Shown: positions 51,251-62,802 of the stretch, in pieces
Position numbering within the stretch: position 1 is the stretch's first letter
Layout: each line of letters begins with the position of its first letter
Assembly: GCA_963969495.1 (NCBI GenBank)
Contig: OZ018328.1
Location: forward strand, 8,431,468-8,495,467
Origin: Ceratothoa steindachneri
Taxonomy: Eukaryota > Arthropoda > Malacostraca > Isopoda > Cymothoidae
DNA length: 64,000 nt
Direction of reading: 5' to 3'
The notes under the pieces: generated by a model
The model's database searches: none
Seen by the model: the letters and a program-made list of their open reading frames with translations, nothing else
Told to the model about the DNA's origin: nothing
Program-made: the position numbers and the translations under genes

Positions 51251-52013
51251 CGAGGGGCGGTCAATAAGTTTTGCGAATCGGTAGGGCAAAACAGAGGAAG
51301 GGGGCTGGTTGTTTGTGGGGGTGTTAGTACAAGTTATGAAAAGTCAAGACCTGTAGCCGCACGCTCCTGCCTCGTCTATTTAAGAAGCAATAGCTGATCG
51401 CAGATCGTCAGTCACAAAGTTCTCAACAATGGAGAAGGTTGAGCACCGCGCACTGATCAAATTTTTGACCAAGGAAGTCAAGAATGCAAAAGATATCCAT
51501 GAACGCATGGTTTCAGTGTACACCGACACCGCCCCTTCCTATGCAACTATTGCTTGCTGGAATAGGGAGTTCAGCCATGGTCGTGAGCCCCTTGACCAAG
51601 GTCTATGCCCGTTGGGTCCCTGGAAACCTCACGCCCCATGATTGACTTCAACGTCGTCAAAGTCCACAAGGCCAGAGTTGCAAACGCTGCCCTGCGCGAG
51701 TGCGGATTCGAGGAGCTCAACCATCCCCCCCTACAGTCCAGATCTGGCCCCTAGCGACTACTTTTTATTCCGTCAGCTCAAGGCTGCATTGCGTGGACAC
51801 CGGTTTGGGAACCATGAAGATTTCCAGCTCGCCGTCCAGGAGTGGTTTGAACAGCAGTCAGGAGATTTCTGGTTGTCGGGAATTCGAAGCCTCAGGGACA
51901 AGTGGCGCAAGTGCATTGAAGTCGAGGGTAGTTATATTGAAAAATAATAAAACACTTTTCCTCATATCTAGTTTCCTTATATCCGAATTGCAAAACTTAT
52001 TGACCGCCCCTCG
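51251..52013 (+). mobile_element. Mariner element with both termini, internally deleted (763 bp)
   Basis: Terminal inverted repeats cgaggggcggtcaataagtt (51251) and aacttattgaccgcccctcg (51994-52013) match exactly over 20 bases and more. The element is flanked by TA at 51249-51250 and 52014-52015. Its leader is closely similar to the 49327 copy, so both are one family. At 763 bp it is well short of the roughly 1.3 kb of a complete mariner. With both ends intact it could in principle be mobilised in trans by an active relative. Confidence 0.95.
51429..51947 (+). pseudogene. Mariner transposase remnant, centre deleted
   Basis: The N-terminus MEKVEHRALIKFLTKEVKNA to HGREPL (51429-51597) matches the 49505 copy. 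The frame then jumps to a region equivalent to SARWVP and TPHD, about 40 codons further on in the family. A second deletion leads to VHKARVANAALRECGFEEL. After a one-base frameshift near 51730 come PPYSPDLAPSDYFLFRQLK, with the last catalytic Asp, and the C-terminus ending IEVEGSYIEK before the stop at 51945-51947. The first two catalytic aspartates are lost, so no active enzyme is possible. Confidence 0.93.
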
Positions 52014-52179
52014 TATATAGGTGTGGGAATTATAAATTATTTTTGCATTATCAATGTCAATTGAAGGGTCTTCTTTTGACATGTGAAGAAATAAACTAGA
52101 AGAAACCTGGTTTCGCAAATAAATTGATCCTAACACTGTTTTTTTTCTGCATTTACATGAACGTTACTCTACTTCTTTG

Positions 52180-52183
<4 letters not shown>

Positions 52184-52237
<54 letters not shown>
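52184..52237. repeat. (AT)n microsatellite
   Basis: About 27 AT dinucleotides, starting about 30 bp after the right end of the inverted-repeat element. Confidence 0.95.
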
Positions 52238-52243
<6 letters not shown>

Positions 52244-52949
52244 TTTTTGTATGCGAAGCCTCGTTGTGTATAATATAAATGCTCAGAGAATGAAGCCTTA
52301 ATATATTCAGCCTGTTTGATAATCTGATATGTGATAGTAATTCAACGTGAGGTAGGTGGAATGAATGTTGAATGTGTAAAAGTATTGGATGGTGAGACCC
52401 GAAATATGAGAGAGTTTGGGAACTTTGGCTAATGTTTTGGAATGGAATAGAAATTTCGCATCGATCAGCGAACTCCTAAAATATTAGTGGCCAAAAGGAA
52501 ACAATTAATTGAAATAAATTGACTATTTTAATATCAGATCTGGGAGAGGAGAAGTAATGTGATGTAATGTTATGGTTATTCTTCCTATATTATTTTTAGA
52601 ATTATATAAAAAAAAAACATGATAAACGAAGAATACGATACTGCTCGATGCACAGCAAGGAAAAGGGCGGACAGCGCTGAAAATGCTCCCACTATTCAGG
52701 GAAAGAGGTGATAAGGAATGAACATGAGCGAAGAAATAAAAAAATGAAAGGATGTGTGGTCTGAAGAGAATTGGAGCTGATAGCAGAGGATTAGATATGT
52801 TAAACATGTTGCAAAGCTTGCAGGGGAGGGGCGGGAATGGCGAATGATGCGCACAAAATAGGAATCATGGAAATTTTTTCTTCCCTTCCTATTGTTCTGT
52901 TTTAAGTCACGTGCCAATCTAGTCTCGGTTGACACTACATTTCACTATG
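52238..52949. other. No gene recognised
   Basis: Only short frames under 100 codons, dominated by simple AT-rich composition. Nothing element-like was found. Confidence 0.5.
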
Positions 52950-52992
52950 TCGGTCGGTCGGTCGGTCGGTCGGTCGGTCGGTCGGTCGGTCT
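52950..52992. repeat. (CGGT)n microsatellite
   Basis: About ten perfect copies of the tetranucleotide cggt. Confidence 0.97.
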
Positions 52993-53004
52993 CCTTTTGC
53001 TTTA

Positions 53005-53255
53005 TTTGTTTTGGGAATAACATTGTAACTATTGGGTCGATTCTAACGAAATTTGAAACCCTTTTGTTTTTTCGTGTTCTCTTTCGAATGATATAATTAT
53101 CAGTCCTCCCAAGGTTAGCCTTTGAATTATTTTCTTTTGGCAATGACATCATAACTATTAGGCCGATTCTCACGAAATTTGAAACCCTTATGTTATTTTA
53201 CATTCTCTTTAAAATGATATAATTGCCACGGTCATCCCAAGGTTAGTCCAGAAAT
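53005..53255. repeat. 126-bp tandem duplication following the tetranucleotide repeat
   Basis: tcgattctaacgaaatttga at 53037 and ccgattctcacgaaatttga at 53163 are 126 bp apart. Both copies share gaaacccttttgtt / gaaacccttatgtt, a cattctcttt-like segment, aatgatataatt and tcccaaggttag. It lies directly behind (CGGT)n, so the pair may be a single repeat family unit. Confidence 0.88.
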
Positions 53256-53461
53256 AATTGAAAGTTTTGAAGGTGGTATATCATTAATCAGAATAAGTCA
53301 GAGCACCCGACTTTATGGTCAGCTGACCTTATTTCTATATGATTGGCAATTATTTATTACTCTCGTTTCTTCCTTTCTCTCTTATTAAGAGATTCCGAAT
53401 GAGAAGATCACCATATCATCCTATCTCTCAAATAATAGAATAATAACTTAGCTAGAGCGAA

Positions 53462-53471
53462 ATATATATAT

Positions 53472-53511
<40 letters not shown>
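53462..53511. repeat. (AT)n microsatellite with one interruption
   Basis: AT dinucleotides with one aaat interruption near 53483. Confidence 0.93.
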
Positions 53512-53512
<1 letters not shown>

Positions 53513-54759
53513 CATTTTTTATTTTATAACACTCACATTTAAAATTAACCCTTGCTTCTCAATCTACATGCCTATCCTCTTTCCCTTTTTACATCCTTTC
53601 TTTCCGTACATATACCATGCCCAACTTCTCACCTAATATATTTATTCACCCGTCTGCTTTCCACTTCATCCTTTTATGTCACATCGACTTCATCATTAAG
53701 CAAAATCTAAGTTCATTTGCCCAAGGAACTCTCTTTTAAGTGCGACCTTTATGTGGCTTTACCATTTATGCATCACCAAGGCGTAGGGAAGTCCCTGGTT
53801 ACGGACCTAGTGTGCAATAACGTGACTACAAAAGCAATAATTGGGTTGAAATGTGTTAATATTTTGGTCCTTTAACACATTCAACTCGCCACAAATACAC
53901 ACTTTCCTTCCTTCTCCCATGTAAAAATGCACTTACATATCCTCAAATGCAAATTCGCCTACAGGGTTGTGGCATTTCCATATATACACACTTCATGTAA
54001 ATGAACCTATATGTATTTGTTCCTAATATGCACACACTTGTTTGTCATGGCGCTGGGGATGAACCAAAGGGGGTTAGACTTGAGCCCGTTCCATATGTGA
54101 CATTCAAGCTCCCCTATGTTTACCCAGGCCCTCTCGGTCTCCAAATTGGCTAGATAAACCACAGAGATGGATTCCTTTGTTCCTAATATCATCTATTCCG
54201 GTCTCTCTGCAGCCAATTTTAGGCTGGAAATTAATTTCTGAGTCAAAGGGAAGAAAACGGATAGATAAAGATATGGGATGGTGGATGAAGTTGAAGATGA
54301 GCAGATTGATGATAGATGAATGAATTAGATTGGTAGATATGGAAACACCCTGATAATTTATATTGCTATAATCAGTCAGTTTTCAATCCATTACCCTAAA
54401 AAAAAATTTAGAACTTATTTATTTATTGTAATGAAAGAAATGATTTAGAAGGTGAATGTTAGTAAGAATTTATTTTATTAAAAGCAATTCGGTGAGTCGC
54501 AGGGAGAAAAGAAGAATAAGTGGAAGGATAAGATATATTTTTCCGAGCTTTTTTATTAATAAACAATAATAATATTATTTTGCTAAAAATCGGAAAATTT
54601 GATTGCTATATATACTACAATAAAAATGAAATGTTTTATCATAGACAGCCCCAATTTTAGCCTTCGACAGAAATTTTGTTGCGCTTAGTTCCAGATATTC
54701 TAGTCTGGTCCGTCAGTTTATGAGTCACCCTCGTTATATTTCTCATAACCAAACGCTAG
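53512..54759. other. No gene recognised
   Basis: AT-rich sequence with only short unconvincing frames on both strands (61 codons at most on the minus strand, 54007-54192). I see no repeat homologous to the rest of the window. Confidence 0.5.
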
Positions 54760-57110
54760 TCAGACACACATGATTGAACTGTTGAGGACACAAAACTTAC
54801 ATACATGAACTAATTGACAGATAACTCGCAACCCACAGACATAGGCAGACAAAACAGCCATCGAGATCACATAAATAAATATATGGTGCAAGAGGGATGG
54901 AAGATCAGTCTGCTCAAGCGAAAGAAAAACTATATATACTAGTAATCGCGATAGAAATATTTCTATATAGATACTCTCCAGGAGGTTGTACAGATAGATA
55001 AATGTAAAACAAATAAGTTCAGGCATGCAATAACCATATGCGCATATTTCTTAAAACTTTAGCACTTATCCATCATGCAGAAAATCCATGGCCACTGAGC
55101 GTACTCATTGAAACCCTTATTGACCACGCAAGTAGGATTAACCCGAATAAACCCCTTTTGCCAAAGATATGCAGCCCAAACGCGTGCCTGAGGGTAATCT
55201 TCATTAAACACTGATGAAACTATATTCACAAGAATGCACCTGATTTCTGTACATTTTAGCCCTTCAAAATTCAGCATCCACGACTCCTTGGAAGATATTT
55301 TTTATTCAATGTTATTTTTCTTTTTAAATCGTATTTCCTAGTCTTTGTTTTTCTTATTATTCTTATCTATTATATTTATATTACTATCTCTAAATCTATA
55401 TTGGCATTATAATCTTCTGTCCTTGTTTACATTCCTATCCTTGATTCTTTGTTTCATCTATATTACCACTCGAATTATTGTTATATGCTCTCCTTATATT
55501 TTCGTTATTTATTTTCGTTGATCACATGTTTATCATGAAAAAAACCACTAGCAATTGCAAAGTTAATAGGAGTTAGATCCTTTGGTTAAGGTTAAGAACG
55601 AGTGGTAGCGTGTCAATTCGCGACGAGCAAATGACCAGGGATTCCTTCGTGGGACAATGAAGAGCTACTTATTTTGGGGCAGTGTGGATTAGATTCATCG
55701 TCTTCGTTTTGGTTGTGATTAATCGGTGCACACAATTTACCTAATCCTAACTATACACGAATTTAGATATAAAAATATTATCAAAACAACCACTAGCAAC
55801 TCTAAAGGCATTAGGGACTGGAACTCTTTGGAAAGGGCAATAGATGAGTGGTAGGGTCATATTTTTCGATCACTCAGTCAACATGGAACCATTCAAAGCC
55901 CAACCGTGAGACACTCATTTTGCGTGTGGTAAGGGGGTGGTGGAGACCTATAATTCTGCTCCTCTGTTTGTTGTGATGAGGTCTAGGTATAAATTACCTT
56001 ATACCGTTATTTCCTTCAATCCACATGGTTGAGATAGGATCAGGAATTGAAAATATCGTGAGTGACAGGAGATCCACAATAGTGGTACTTTAATGAACGG
56101 TCGGAAGAATGAGATTTTGTCAATAATGATGAATAAGATGACCTCAGAACTGGAACAAGAATAATAATAATGAACGAATAACGAAAGTAGAGATTGAATG
56201 GGAACAAAAAGGAGAAAAGTGAAAAAATAACAATGACGAAGTTGAAAAGATAACACTAAACGAATGGGTAAAAGATTCATGTCGACTGCCAGGCTTCAAT
56301 AAAATACTCGTTATACGTGACCAAAGGATGCGGAATTTTATTTTAATTTGAAAATATTCAAATGCATATATAATGTATGTTTAAATTTAGCACACAAAAA
56401 ATATTTGTTAAGGTAAGTACTGTTTTAAAGATTAACAGTTAAACCATTCGCCAAATAATCATATACTGGAAGTCTTTCACACTCTGGAGCACCTTCTTTC
56501 ATATACCGACAGAATTTGCCTACCATATCCGTCAATCACCCTTGCAGTCGATCCTTTATGCACGCATCACCATTAGTTCGTAATCTTGAATTATTCAGTC
56601 GTGGCGGATTCCACCAAGAATACTCAAATATTTTAGCCTATATTGGAACCTAGAAGAGACGTTGGAATAATTCCAGTTATTCATCACCCTACTTCTATGG
56701 GTATTTATAGGATCTGCTAGATATAAATATAACATTTTTAGATTTTATATATGAAGGGAGTGATACGTGTTGTATGGAATTTCCGAGTGTTGTAGACGCT
56801 CAACACAGGAGTATTGCGAGCGTAAAGGTATATATATACATGTATAAAAAATATAAATAAACGACAGAAAGATTGCATTATAGGTGTGATTCAACAGTTC
56901 TATATTACAAATCTATCTAACTAGTTTGCATAAGCCATGAAATATTTATATTGCATTTTCATTCATATCACAATAACGAAATGAGGGACGCAGGACGAAT
57001 ATTTGCATGTTCGTCGATCAAATAAAACTGCATGATTTCTTATGTTGTGACATGGGATGTAGTGTGCGTCAATTTACGGAGCTGAAATGTTAAATTGAAA
57101 AGCGTGTAAT
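54760..57110 (-). repeat. Left arm of a large diverged inverted repeat
   Basis: Reverse-complement homology to 58060-61690 can be followed by eye over the whole arm. Anchor pairs: the minus strand of 55157-55182 against 61257-61283 (shared tttgggctgcatatcttt), 55262-55284 against 61158-61179 (gaattttgaa), 56610-56625 against 58542-58558 (gtattcttggtgga), and 56881-56902 against 58269-58290 (ctgttgaatca). Divergence is high, I would guess a quarter to a third of positions. A 72-codon minus-strand frame (55059-55277) is broken by a stop after ten codons in the other arm, so it is not a conserved gene. Confidence 0.85.
55535..56005. repeat. About 235-bp tandem duplication inside the left arm
   Basis: Two subunits begin aaccactagcaa at about 55543 and accactagcaactc at about 55790. 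Each continues with a gagtggtag-gt segment, a gaccat/aaccat patch, a cattttg-like or acttattttgggg segment and ggttgtgatt / gttgtgatga. The right arm keeps the same two-subunit structure. Confidence 0.7.
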
Positions 57111-58059
57111 TTGTTAACAGTTTATGTTAGTTTTAATATACACAAAGCAATATCGTGGCATAAAAATACTTTAGAATAACTGCTCCATACTTCAAAGTAG
57201 ATTTTTAAATGCGTATATTTTAAAAATTTATTCCATAACCAGCGTCCCCAAACCAATTACCATTTGTAGCTTTAAATCATTTATAATCTGTTATTTTGTA
57301 GTATATTGGAAGGTAGCCTTTGTCTTTCTATTCTTTTTGATTTAGTTTCTTGCCACCAATAGTCGGCTTGGTATTTGTGATTTGATGTAACCATTTTGTC
57401 TCTCATGGCTATAAACATGGTTGGCAGCTTCTGTGGCCATTTTTACACCCTTCTCCATACTATGAGTGTAAGAAGGCCACATTTGCTCATATTTTAAATT
57501 TGTTTAAGAAACCTCAGATCTCGGCTAGGTAAACATGATGATACACATAACACTTAATTAAAGATATCCAACAGGGATCGGAAGACGTCCCTTGGATTTG
57601 AAGAATTTATTAGAAGTTCTCCATGATTGTGCTGTAAATGTAGTGTTCCCATGGACATATATTTACCGCAAGGAGTATATATTTTTAGATATCGAGGGAT
57701 GCTTTAATGTATATTATTATTAACATTTAAAAATATTATTAGAATCGAGATTCTCTCTTGCTCATCTGTCTATCTATTTGTCAATCTCTCCAACTCGTAG
57801 GAGTACGTATTACAACACTGTGAGCGATGTCACACACATTGAATTATGAGACTCACATAGGCTCATGTAGACCCCAGTCCCATTTTGTGGCGCTCAAGAT
57901 GTGCACAGTGAAAATCAACTATGGCTGTTAACCATTTTTCCGGTCATATGATTTTATTTCCTCTCACACATTGTTATCATACTTAGGTTATTAACTATAC
58001 TCATTCAATCTGGGAGAAATGACGTTACTGGCTTAGGGGATAAATATGACGAAGGTGGA
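57111..58059. other. Spacer between the inverted arms; no gene recognised
   Basis: I could not follow homology between the two halves of this stretch. It contains a compound hairpin at 57433-57480, where gtggcc pairs with ggccac and an inner ttacac pairs with gtgtaa. No convincing open frame. Confidence 0.5.
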
Positions 58060-61000
58060 ATGGAGACACGTTAAGAAGTAACTCTACATCATCTTGGAAG
58101 TAGGTACAATGGCTTCTCATGTAACAGTATAGGAAATCACATAGTTATAAGTTATGGCGGAGCATGGAAATACTAACTATATCATCCTTTATCTCGTTCT
58201 CGTGTTCTGGCTGAAAAAAAATATACATCTTTCATTATTTCTTCCAACAGGATAGATATATTTATAATATAGAGCTGTTGAATCAAACCTCTAATACACC
58301 TTTTCCGTGTTTATACACGTATTTAAATATTTCTCATGCTCCTAGTACTCCAGAGTGTTGATTATGTCTACAACACTGGTAAATTTCATACGACACTTTT
58401 AACTAGATACATATATGAATTTTTGATACTATTATATTCATATTTAAGAGATCCTGTAAATGCACATATAACTTGAGTGATGAATAACGAAAAAAATACA
58501 ACCTTGCACGTCGGTGACGGTATCTTTTAATATAAATAATCGGGTATTCTTGGTGGAAGACGTCTCGACTGATTATCCATGATTAGAAGTAACAGGTGAC
58601 GCGCGCTTAAGCGATCGACTGCCTGATCTCTTTGGATGACACGTCAGGGGAATTTGTTTGACATATAAAAGAAGATGCCACAGGGTGTGAAAGAGTTGCT
58701 AGTGTGGTGAATGAAAAATATATTCATGAGTAATTAGGGAATGATTTTACTGTCTAAACTTTCAAACAAATATTTACTGTTTGTGAATATAAAACATACA
58801 ACGTATATGAATCCGATTGTAGATTGTATTCAATGTATAATAAAATGCTGCTTCCTTTATTATCTGATACAGTGTTCTCCTGAAATCCAGCGTAGGCATT
58901 AATTTTTAGCACTCCTTTTGACTCTTATCTTTCCAACACTTTCATTGTTATCTTTTCTCATCCAATCTCTACACTTGTTATTGATTTATTAATTATTCTC
59001 CCTCTGTACGATCCAAGGCCATATCAGTCATTGTTACTCGCGCACTTTTCTTCTTCTGATTTCTTTAAAAAAAATCAATATTACTGTGGATATCCAAACA
59101 TCCGCATCTTTTCTACTCTTTCACCGAACCCACCCAATTGGGTTAAAGGGAATCGCGGAATAATGCAATATATACGCACACCTCATCACAACAAATTCTA
59201 AAGCGTTGTCGCTTATCTCCAATACATGCCCCCGCCCCCCACACGCACAATGAGTGACTTACTGACTGATCGCAAAATACGGCATCGCTTCTCCTCCTTC
59301 GACTTAACCAACTATGCCCAGCCCTTAGTGCCTTCGAGGGGTTAGTGGTTTTTTCATATTATTATTTTTACTGCTAAATTCGTAAGGGGTGCGAGTGTAG
59401 GATGATAATCATAACGGAGGTTTGTATGGAACCTAGATCTGCGGGAATTAAAGGAGCTAGGGAGTATTTCAGCGATGATGTGCGCTAGTTCCACTCTAGT
59501 GGGTTAAGTGGAATGAAGGTGTAGGGTAATTTTACGCACAAAGTTAATTACAGCCAAAACGAAGGCGTTGTCTCTTATCCTCGCTCCATACTCTCTGCGA
59601 AAGCATGAAACTCAATACGCCGTTATCGCACAGAATTTCACTGGTCAAGACAGATCAACGCAACTGTGTTTAATTTGAGGTGCTTTATCACCGTCTTTCC
59701 CCAGTTTGATAACGCTGTCCGGCCTCCAGAGTGCAGCTATGTCCATCTTCCCTCTCTTGGGGTAGAAAGGAATCGCTCTCATTTCCCGTTCGCCTCGTCG
59801 ATGCCCAAGTTATCAAGGTTCATGTTTGCATAAGCCACCTACGATATTCCCTTTGGAGGCCATCGTGCGCGAAGCCCTCTCCCGTCCATGGCTATAGCTC
59901 CTATTTAAAGTGATGTCTGTAAATCCTCAGCAGATAGAGAGAACCCGAACATCTTGCCGTCCAGACCTTAGTATCTGTCTCCCGTGAAGTGATCCCCTCG
60001 CCCCTGTGATCTCATCAGCAGATTATCTTTGTGTAATCCGCCCTGATCAGAGGAAGATTACGGAAACCCGTCTATAACCCGGAAGATTGTCCTGGGTTTC
60101 TCTTGTCTAACTACATTGATTGAAAAATCCTGCCGTCCGCAGACGAATCTCGATTTAGTGATTACTTCCCTCTGGAGCCGAGGTAATCTCAATCCCCTTC
60201 GGAGTCTCTCTGGACGCCTTAGCATCGAGACCCCATCGACAAAGGCCTGCCAGTGGTCTTCCACATCCCCAGTTTATCCTCCAGAAGTAACTAAGAGTCC
60301 TTTCCTCGTAAGTCCCACCTTTTCGTTCCCAGTGCTAAGAATTCCTCATTTAGTGTAACGCCAATAGACTTTCTAAATCTTTCATTTAATCCAACTTATT
60401 GGATAACTTATATATTTTCCTGGACCTTGTTTTCTTAATTTTTGCTTGTCATAATATTCTTTTGTCGTACCGATTATTATTTAGATTTCCATATTTATCT
60501 GTGCCCTTGTTCTTATTAATTGTATTAAAGTTTATTTTTGTAGAGGTGTTTATCTTTCGAATAACCCTTGAGACGAACCCAGCAAAAAGTATTCCCTTTT
60601 AAAGATCCAACCTATAATATCGCACTTTAAGTAGAAGGTCCCTACCTTTTCCCCAATTCAATTGCACCCGAGCGCAGCACCGATAATGGCTGCTTGACGT
60701 ACAGTAGTGTGTACCTTTAAAGACTTTTTGGTCACACGCCTCCGTCCCTCAACACTCTTCACACGCAAAAATGAGGGGTTTACCATTAGCTCACGAAGGA
60801 ATCCCTGCTCACTGAGTTGCTAAAAACACGATCATGTCACTCTTACATTGATTTACCAAACCAGGTCCAACCTCTAGTAATCTTGTTCTTGCTAGTGGCT
60901 GTTTTCATGATAAACATGAATTCGACTATAATAGACAAAGAAAAAATAAGGTGGTAATATAGAATAAATAAAGAATCAAGAATAGCAAAGTGAACAAAGA

Positions 61001-61690
61001 AACAAGGATAGGAAAGTAAACAAAGATGGGGGATTATAATGCCCATAGAGATTCAGATATAGTAATATAAGTATAATAGCGAAAAACAAGGACTTGAGAA
61101 TAATCAATTAAAAATGAATTGAAATAACATTGAATAGATAATATTTCCTAAGTAGTCATCGATGTTGAATTTTGAAAGACTAAAATGTACATAAATCATA
61201 TTCATTCTTGGGTATGTGGTTTAATCAGTGTTTAATGTCGATTACTCTCAGTCACGCATTTGGGCTGCATATCTTTAGCAAAAATTAGCTTAAAATGGGG
61301 TTTATTCTGGTTGATCTTACGTGCGTGGGGAATAAGGGTTTCGATGATATTTCTCGTTGGACTTGGTTTTTATGCACGTGGGTGAATGCTCAAGTTTGCA
61401 AAACATGTGCGCATGCAGTTGTTGTATGCTTATAGGTGTTTCTTTGACATTTATCTATTTGTGTGACCTCCTGCAGAGGATCGATATAGAGCGTACAGGA
61501 ACCACCTCAATAGCAATCACTATATATCGTTTTTATTTGTCTTGATCAGAGCGATTTCCATTTTCTCTTCCTCGATATATTTATCTATGTTCTTTTTTCC
61601 TATGATTCTTTTGTCTGCCTATGTCTGTGAGCGGTGGGTTATCTATTAATTAGTCCAACTATAGATGTTTTACGTACGCAGCCATTCGAG
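58060..61690 (+). repeat. Right arm of the large inverted repeat, interrupted by an insertion
   Basis: Homologous in inverse orientation to 54760-57110. Positions in the inner part of the two arms sum to about 115,165 and in the outer part to about 116,440. The right arm therefore carries roughly 1.27 kb of extra DNA: the 1.1-kb GC-rich block at 59600-60730 plus about 130 bp near 59395-59530. Outside those blocks the order of segments is collinear. Confidence 0.85.
59600..60730 (+). mobile_element. GC-rich ~1.1-kb insertion in the right arm, probable solo LTR
   Basis: The flanks, read on the minus strand, are gtgagcagggattccttcgt on one side and acaacgccttcgttttggct on the other. In the left arm their counterparts (gaccagggattccttcgtgg and atcgtcttcgttttggttg) are only about 60 bp apart. 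The block between them is therefore an insertion. It has a GC-rich 5' part with a tatttaaag near 59902 and an AT-rich 3' part with ttgtattaaagtttattttt near 60521, like an LTR. It lacks coding content: frames of 60-80 codons overlap on both strands. Exact ends and a target-site duplication could not be resolved because the flanks are diverged. Confidence 0.55.
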
Positions 61691-61869
61691 CTAAATTTGA
61701 CGCTATTTAATGTCTCTTTTTCGGATCAGTTTGACGTATCAGTGAACAATAAACGGCGTTGGAGTTCGTACAGAGGAAAGTTTGAGTCGAGAATAATTCA
61801 GTTGACATGGAGGAGAGAAAGTCATCTAAATATTGGAAAAATGTTACCTATATCATAATGATTCGCACC

Positions 61870-62802
61870 GGGTAACATAATTTGGACAATGCGACTGTTG
61901 TTCAATGCTCTGTTAACAGTGTAAAGGCTGGAAGACGTCACATGGGCAGGTGCAATGGAGACTGCAAAGCTTTGGTCAGCAGAAAAAAAACATACCAGGC
62001 TTATGATTTGCTTATGCAGGCGGAATTAATCAATAGACTGCAGGGTAAGGTAATGGAAGAGAAATGTGTGTTGTAGTCTCCATAATGAAGCTGACCCTGA
62101 AAGAAGTCCTCCGACATCAAAAGCCAAGGAGAAACTCGTGACTAACTCAAATAAGCTTCTGAAAAAGCTGTATCATCCTAGTTAGCAAGGAACGATCTGC
62201 TTCTTCTCAAATGAAAGAAATTCTCCCATTACCAGTTACACAGCCCTAATACAACAGCTGGCTTGCATATAATCCACGTGACATTTCATTTATCACGAAG
62301 ACCAAGTTCCACCAAACTGTGGTCTTTAGATGTGTCTTCATTCAGGGTGACGTCATACTGCCCCACATCTTTGAACAGTTCTTAGGCTTCAATTCAAACA
62401 GCTTAGTGTAGCTTCTGGAGAGTATGGTTTAACTTTTGACGAAGAGAGTTGCTGCTGGAAGACCATACAGCCGGAAAAAATCAGTAGAGGGTGTATAATT
62501 TCTACAACTTTACTAGGGCCATCTTCTGCCTTCCTGATTCTCCGGATTTTGACTATATGGATTAGTATGTGTTAGGCGCGGTTGAAAGAGATACTAACCC
62601 CTGCGTCTGCAACTTCAAGAACGATTTAGTGGCCAATATCAAAGAGGGTTTAGACGATCTTTCAAGCGCCAAAGTGAGGATCGCCTACGAAAAGATTCTG
62701 AGCCGTCGTGAGGCCCCGGAGGAGCTGTGGGCGGATACTTTGAGAAACCTGTTGTCTCTGAGTCATAATCATCATCATCATCATCATCATCATTATCACT
62801 AA
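61870..62802 (+). pseudogene. Tc1/mariner-superfamily transposase, heavily decayed
   Basis: Pieces in different frames follow the order of a DDE transposase. N-terminal-like residues lie at 61882-62076 (MDNATVV, then SRKKTYQAYDLL). The catalytic core is visible as TKFHQTVVF, GDVILPHIFEQF and VAAGRPY at about 62300-62470. Then come NFYNFTRAIFCLPDSPDFDYMD near 62497-62560, a stop, and GAVERDTNPCVCNFKNDLVA to EELWADTLRN at about 62575-62745. The SPD-x-x-x-MD-Y-V-GAVERDTN block is the region of the last catalytic Asp in this superfamily. Many stops and frameshifts make it dead. The open frame ends in a poly-His run that is only a (CAT)n microsatellite. No terminal repeats were identified. Confidence 0.82.
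62764..62799. repeat. (CAT)n microsatellite
   Basis: About nine atc/cat triplets. In frame with the transposase remnant it reads as histidines, with no functional meaning. Confidence 0.93.

Noticed and set aside
55059..55277. 72-codon minus-strand frame beginning MLNFEGLKCTEIRC
   Set aside because: The homologous sequence in the other arm (from about 61162) reaches a stop after ten codons, so the frame is not conserved.
62569..62802. Poly-histidine C-terminus as a possible metal-binding tail
   Set aside because: It is a (CAT)n microsatellite behind a dead transposase.
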